Made by a program: the position numbers and the translations under genes. Below the pieces are notes generated by a model. The model was not told the origin of the DNA and searched no databases. It saw only the letters and a program-made list of their open reading frames with translations. A stretch of DNA of 64,000 bases from Bacteroidales bacterium (GTDB taxonomy: Bacteria > Bacteroidota > Bacteroidia > Bacteroidales > WCHB1-69), in the NCBI GenBank assembly GCA_017535665.1, contig JAFXTS010000012.1, positions 1 to 64,000 of the forward strand, written 5' to 3'. This document shows, in pieces, positions 60,646 through 64,000 of the stretch (position 1 is its first letter; each line of letters opens with the position of its first letter).

Positions 60646-63600
60646 TTATTCTTCCACCACGATACTCCCTTTGGAGGGGGTATGGGCGTTGAACTCGGGG
60701 GCATAGAAACTTTCAACTGTGGCATAGCCGCCTGAGAACTTACCGGCCTGCGAAACGGTGAGCGGGTACTCGATCACGTGCTGGCCGGCGGTAAGTCGCT
60801 CGAGGAAGAAGTCCACCTCGGTGTCGCGCACCACCCGATAGTAAACTTCCTGCTTGCCGTACTGGTAGCCCGACATCAAGGCGCCCGGCTCGAACGTCGC
60901 CGCCCGGAGGTCGCACACCCGTACGAAGTCCATGGCGCGGTCGGCATACACGATGAGCCGCACCGTCACCTGGTCGCCCAGATGCAGCGGCTCGCCAGCC
61001 TTCACCAACGTGGGCTTGCTGCCGTCGGGATGATGCAGCCACAGCTGCCGCTCGATGTGCAACGGCTGCTCCTGCGTCTGCCGCGGTATGCTGTCGATGT
61101 CCACCCACTGCTGCCAGGTCAGTGTGCCGTACGAGAAGCCGTAATCGGAACGTGTCACCACCACCGAGTCGGTGGTCGCCACCGTGGCCGCTGCCAGCTT
61201 CTCCACGAAGGGAACCTGCAACGTGTCGGCAAAGTCGTACCGCACGCCACCCACCTGCAAGGTGACCGACTGCGCCGGACGCTTTTCTGCCAAACCCTGC
61301 AACAACGCCACACAAGCTTGCACCGTAGCACCTGTTGTCATCCAGTATTGTGACCTCTTCTGCTGCAACAGCCACAGCTTCATCTCGCGCACCGCCACCG
61401 TGTCGTGCAGAATCTCATCAAAAGCCTCCATCATTACCACCTGCACTCGGATGTCGGGACACCTGCCATTCTTCGAAGGCCAATACATACCCAATGCCTC
61501 CGAGCGGTGCGCCTCCCTGCGGATGTCGCGCATCAACCCATTGGCGCGGGAATCCTTGCCATGGGCATGGAGCACCAATGCCGCAAGGCCTCGCAGATAC
61601 AAACTCTCTATCTCATCCGCATATACCTCTAAATTAGAGAGATAAAACTTGTCAGCCTCGCCAAAAGGCACCTCCGCATCCGCATACAGCGTGCGAATAT
61701 ACAGGTACTCAATCATGGAGGCGGTGGGCTTTAGCGTCAACAACCATGCCGGATTGTGCTGTAACATCGACTGATAGTTTCTCTCCACTTCTTTACTCTG
61801 TTCCTTCACGGCCTTATCGGTATGAATGTCGGGCAGCGTCAGCCAGCCCAGCTTCTTCATCCTACCATAATCCATCAAAATAGTTCGGGTAACATAGGAG
61901 CTGGAGTAGCCGCCTCTGAACCACGGCCAGCAACCATCGGAATTCTGGGCGGTGACCAGCTGCTTCTGCAACTGCTCTGCCTTTTTCCGCAGCTGCTGCT
62001 CGTCGAGCTGGGAGAAATCCACCAAATTGCTTTCCAAAAATCTCCGCCAAAGCGCGGGCGCGTTCTGCCAGCGGGCGGTGTCGTTCTGTACGCTCCAGTT
62101 GGTCGAGATGGGGCAGTCGTGCAGCAGCTGCGCCAGCGCGAGGTTGCCGAACATCTCCGACAGCAGGTGGTCGCTGCACGGGTAGGGATTTCGGATAAGG
62201 TCTGGCAGCGAGAACACCACATCCCAGGTGGGGTCGGGGGTGAAGGTAAGGTGGCAGTTGACTATCTCCGACGAGTTGGCGAGCTGTGGCAGGGCGAAAG
62301 AGCGGCTCCCCCGGCGGGTGATGAAAAACGGCACGCTTTCGGTGACCAGCTGCCGGCGCGAAAGCACCGGCACGGCACGTTGCTCCGAATCGGTATAATG
62401 GCTGGTGCCTTTCTGCGCATATACCCGACAAAACACACCCAAGTTAGAAATATTCTGCGGGACCACAAAGCCCAATCGAACCTTCTGCGAAGAAAGCGTA
62501 TCCCATGTCAGCGACTGGTTACACGAGGCCACCTCGGTGTTACGGTTCACTGTAACACGCATATACGCATCACCTTGCACGGGCAGGGAAAGGCCGGTCA
62601 CCGCATTGACGGCCAGCAGCAGCGAGTCGCCCTCGTAGAGAAAACGCGGCAGGTGGGGCACCGACATCACCGGCAGGTGGGTGATCATCTCGGTGGAGAA
62701 GACTGCACCCGTCATCGAGGCGGTGTGCGCCACACCCATCAGTTTCCAGCGGGTGAGACTTTCGGGAAGGGTGAAGTCGAAGACCACCTCCCCGTTGTCA
62801 TCCGTTTCCAACCAAGGATAGAAAAAGGCCGTCTCCGCAAAGTTGGTGCGCGGAGTTAACATGCGCATCAAATCTTCTTTAGAGTTGAAGCCAGAAACCG
62901 AACTGTTCATTGTCGAATTATTTCGAGCACCTCTCACTTCATACAATTCTCCATCTATAGAATTCACCCCTTGGCTTCCGCGCACCACCATTTCGTCATA
63001 CATCACTGCCTGTCCATCGCTGCGATTCCCTCTGACTCTCGTAGTGCAACAATCCGCATCCAGCACCACAGGCCCACGGCTTCGGTGGCCAAATCTCAAC
63101 AAGTCTTTATCGAAGAAGATACGGGGACTGTTCCACTGCGGCACTCCGCGTAGTTTCAGGTGGTATCGGAATAAATTATTTAGATTTCTATATCCGCCAG
63201 CATTTACTTCGAACACCTTTTGCTCAATTTCTAAAGAAGGAGTAAAAGGGAAATAGGAGAAATAGTTGGGTACATAGCTGTCGAGGGCGGCATCGTACAT
63301 GGCGCAGAGCACCTCCGCCTTGGCGGGACGGCCGTCGGGAAAGGTAAGCCGCAGGCGCACCTGTTTCTTCTCTCTCGGAACCGCGCTGGTGTCGCACGAC
63401 AACCATTCGACATGGAGCTCCGGGAGGCTCTGGGGCAACGCCACTTTCACAGAATGGGAATAGACCTGCCCGTCAAAGGCGGCGTGAACCATCAGCAGCA
63501 GCTCCACCGAATCCTCCGGCTGCACCACGTACGAAAAATCGTGATAGTGGCAGTCGGTCAGGTTGAAGGCCGTAATGCGTCCGCGCAGACTGAACAGATC

Positions 63601-64000
63601 CGCATAGAGCGTGCCCTGGTCGATGGCGGAGCAGAGGTGGAAATGCACGGTGTCGCCGGGGTAGGCCTCCTGCTCATCCACCCACGCCTGCGCCCCCACA
63701 TAGAGCGGCGATACATTCAATTCGGGATTATAAACGCTGAAGTGGGCGGGCGGCAAGTTCCAGCGGTCACCGCTCACGCCTGTCGGCTGCCAGGTCACGC
63801 GGTAGGTACCGACGGGCAGATTCGGCAACGTGAACATCGAGCTGCTGGTGATGAGGAAATCGCCCTCCTCCGCAACCGAATGTGCGGGCCAGTTCTCCAT
63901 CCAAGTCTCGCCATGGAATGCCAGTTGCGGGAATTGCTTCCCGAAACGCTCCGTCGCATCCGAACGGGTGAGAGACGTCGGCCGCATGAAATGGTCGGGG
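60646..64000 (-). CDS. Alpha-2-macroglobulin family protein, 5' end outside the window
   Basis: The frame is open to the right edge (codons PDHF precede the first Met at 63987), so about 1118 C-terminal residues are seen of a protein that is usually 1800-2000 long. Visible parts: an MG2-like region (YVGAQAWVDEQEAYPGDTVHF), a bait/A2M domain (FYPWLETDDNGEVVFDFTLPE ... WKLMGVAHTASMTG), the complement-like helical domain (WLLTLKPTASMIEYLYI), and a C-terminal MG domain. The thioester motif CGEQ is replaced by YPCSDHLLS, so covalent trapping is unlikely. These proteins are thought to protect the envelope from proteases. A Ser/Gly patch EMVVRGSQGVNSIDG recalls TonB plug segments. Confidence 0.87.
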   Translation of the reverse strand, partial: PDHFMRPTSLTRSDATERFGKQFPQLAFHGETWMENWPAHSVAEEGDFLITSSSMFTLPNLPVGTYRVTWQPTGVSGDRWNLPPAHFSVYNPELNVSPLYVGAQAWVDEQEAYPGDTVHFHLCSAIDQGTLYADLFSLRGRITAFNLTDCHYHDFSYVVQPEDSVELLLMVHAAFDGQVYSHSVKVALPQSLPELHVEWLSCDTSAVPREKKQVRLRLTFPDGRPAKAEVLCAMYDAALDSYVPNYFSYFPFTPSLEIEQKVFEVNAGGYRNLNNLFRYHLKLRGVPQWNSPRIFFDKDLLRFGHRSRGPVVLDADCCTTRVRGNRSDGQAVMYDEMVVRGSQGVNSIDGELYEVRGARNNSTMNSSVSGFNSKEDLMRMLTPRTNFAETAFFYPWLETDDNGEVVFDFTLPESLTRWKLMGVAHTASMTGAVFSTEMITHLPVMSVPHLPRFLYEGDSLLLAVNAVTGLSLPVQGDAYMRVTVNRNTEVASCNQSLTWDTLSSQKVRLGFVVPQNISNLGVFCRVYAQKGTSHYTDSEQRAVPVLSRRQLVTESVPFFITRRGSRSFALPQLANSSEIVNCHLTFTPDPTWDVVFSLPDLIRNPYPCSDHLLSEMFGNLALAQLLHDCPISTNWSVQNDTARWQNAPALWRRFLESNLVDFSQLDEQQLRKKAEQLQKQLVTAQNSDGCWPWFRGGYSSSYVTRTILMDYGRMKKLGWLTLPDIHTDKAVKEQSKEVERNYQSMLQHNPAWLLTLKPTASMIEYLYIRTLYADAEVPFGEADKFYLSNLEVYADEIESLYLRGLAALVLHAHGKDSRANGLMRDIRREAHRSEALGMYWPSKNGRCPDIRVQVVMMEAFDEILHDTVAVREMKLWLLQQKRSQYWMTTGATVQACVALLQGLAEKRPAQSVTLQVGGVRYDFADTLQVPFVEKLAAATVATTDSVVVTRSDYGFSYGTLTWQQWVDIDSIPRQTQEQPLHIERQLWLHHPDGSKPTLVKAGEPLHLGDQVTVRLIVYADRAMDFVRVCDLRAATFEPGALMSGYQYGKQEVYYRVVRDTEVDFFLERLTAGQHVIEYPLTVSQAGKFSGGYATVESFYAPEFNAHTPSKGSIVVEE

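Noticed and set aside
1..64000. tRNA or rRNA genes
   Set aside because: I looked for T-arm-like and rRNA-like sequences while reading and found none convincing; a tRNAscan run would settle it.

Overview
The window looks like a chromosomal segment of an anaerobic Bacteroidales-type bacterium. The signs are Bacteroidetes -7 promoter elements (TAnnTTTG) in front of most transcription units, no clear Shine-Dalgarno sites, a fused SecDF, cargo proteins with type A and type B type IX secretion (T9SS) tails, a PorE-like OmpA protein, NamZ, a GSCFA protein, an S66 peptidase and an anaerobic ribonucleotide reductase. I saw no tRNA, rRNA or CRISPR array.

Left arm (1-18 kb): two small secreted proteins, a membrane-bound LytTR regulator behind four 11-base tandem repeats, glnS, a short uncatalogued ORF, an OPT transporter, an S66 carboxypeptidase, and a C10 cysteine protease with a T9SS tail. 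A REP-associated tyrosine transposase (RAYT) follows. It is flanked by REP-like arrays with a 24-base period, and one such array lies in frame inside its own coding region. Next come an asd-led operon, a lamin-tail surface protein, an ATPase and an ORF6N protein, then a roughly 750-base non-coding region packed with palindromic repeats.

Defence-like island (18.7-30 kb), all on the minus strand and visibly more AT-rich in its core. From the promoter it reads: DUF4007 protein; AAA ATPase plus TOPRIM-like protein; HNH nuclease; methyltransferase-HIT fusion; then a separate four-gene cassette of SMC-like ATPase with zinc motif, 198-residue protein, PD-(D/E)xK nuclease-like protein and DNA methyltransferase; then the C-terminal remnant of another SMC/DndD-like ATPase with a 191-residue partner. 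The ends could be remains of one phosphorothioation-type operon whose middle was replaced by other cassettes. The four-gene cassette resembles Lamassu/ABC-three-component systems joined to restriction-modification parts and is the best candidate for an undescribed system.

Right arm (30-64 kb): a metallophosphoesterase, a DUF4143 ATPase, and nrdDG with a GSCFA gene under a predicted cobalamin riboswitch. An operon follows with rpiB, an LUD/iron-sulfur protein and a large DUF4175-like coiled-coil protein. Envelope genes come next: lipoproteins, PAP2, namZ, a PorE-like protein and secDF. The rest is an MFS transporter, an M16 peptidase, a HigBA-like toxin-antitoxin pair, a kinase-RapZ fusion, a PagL-like deacylase, an S4 protein, folD, pgk and the 3' part of an alpha-2-macroglobulin gene that runs off the window. 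Dispersed AT-rich tracts (units like GAAAATTGAAAACTGA) sit at the ends of several minus-strand genes, and two copies of a structured 130-140-base repeat lie near 18.6 and 42.1 kb.
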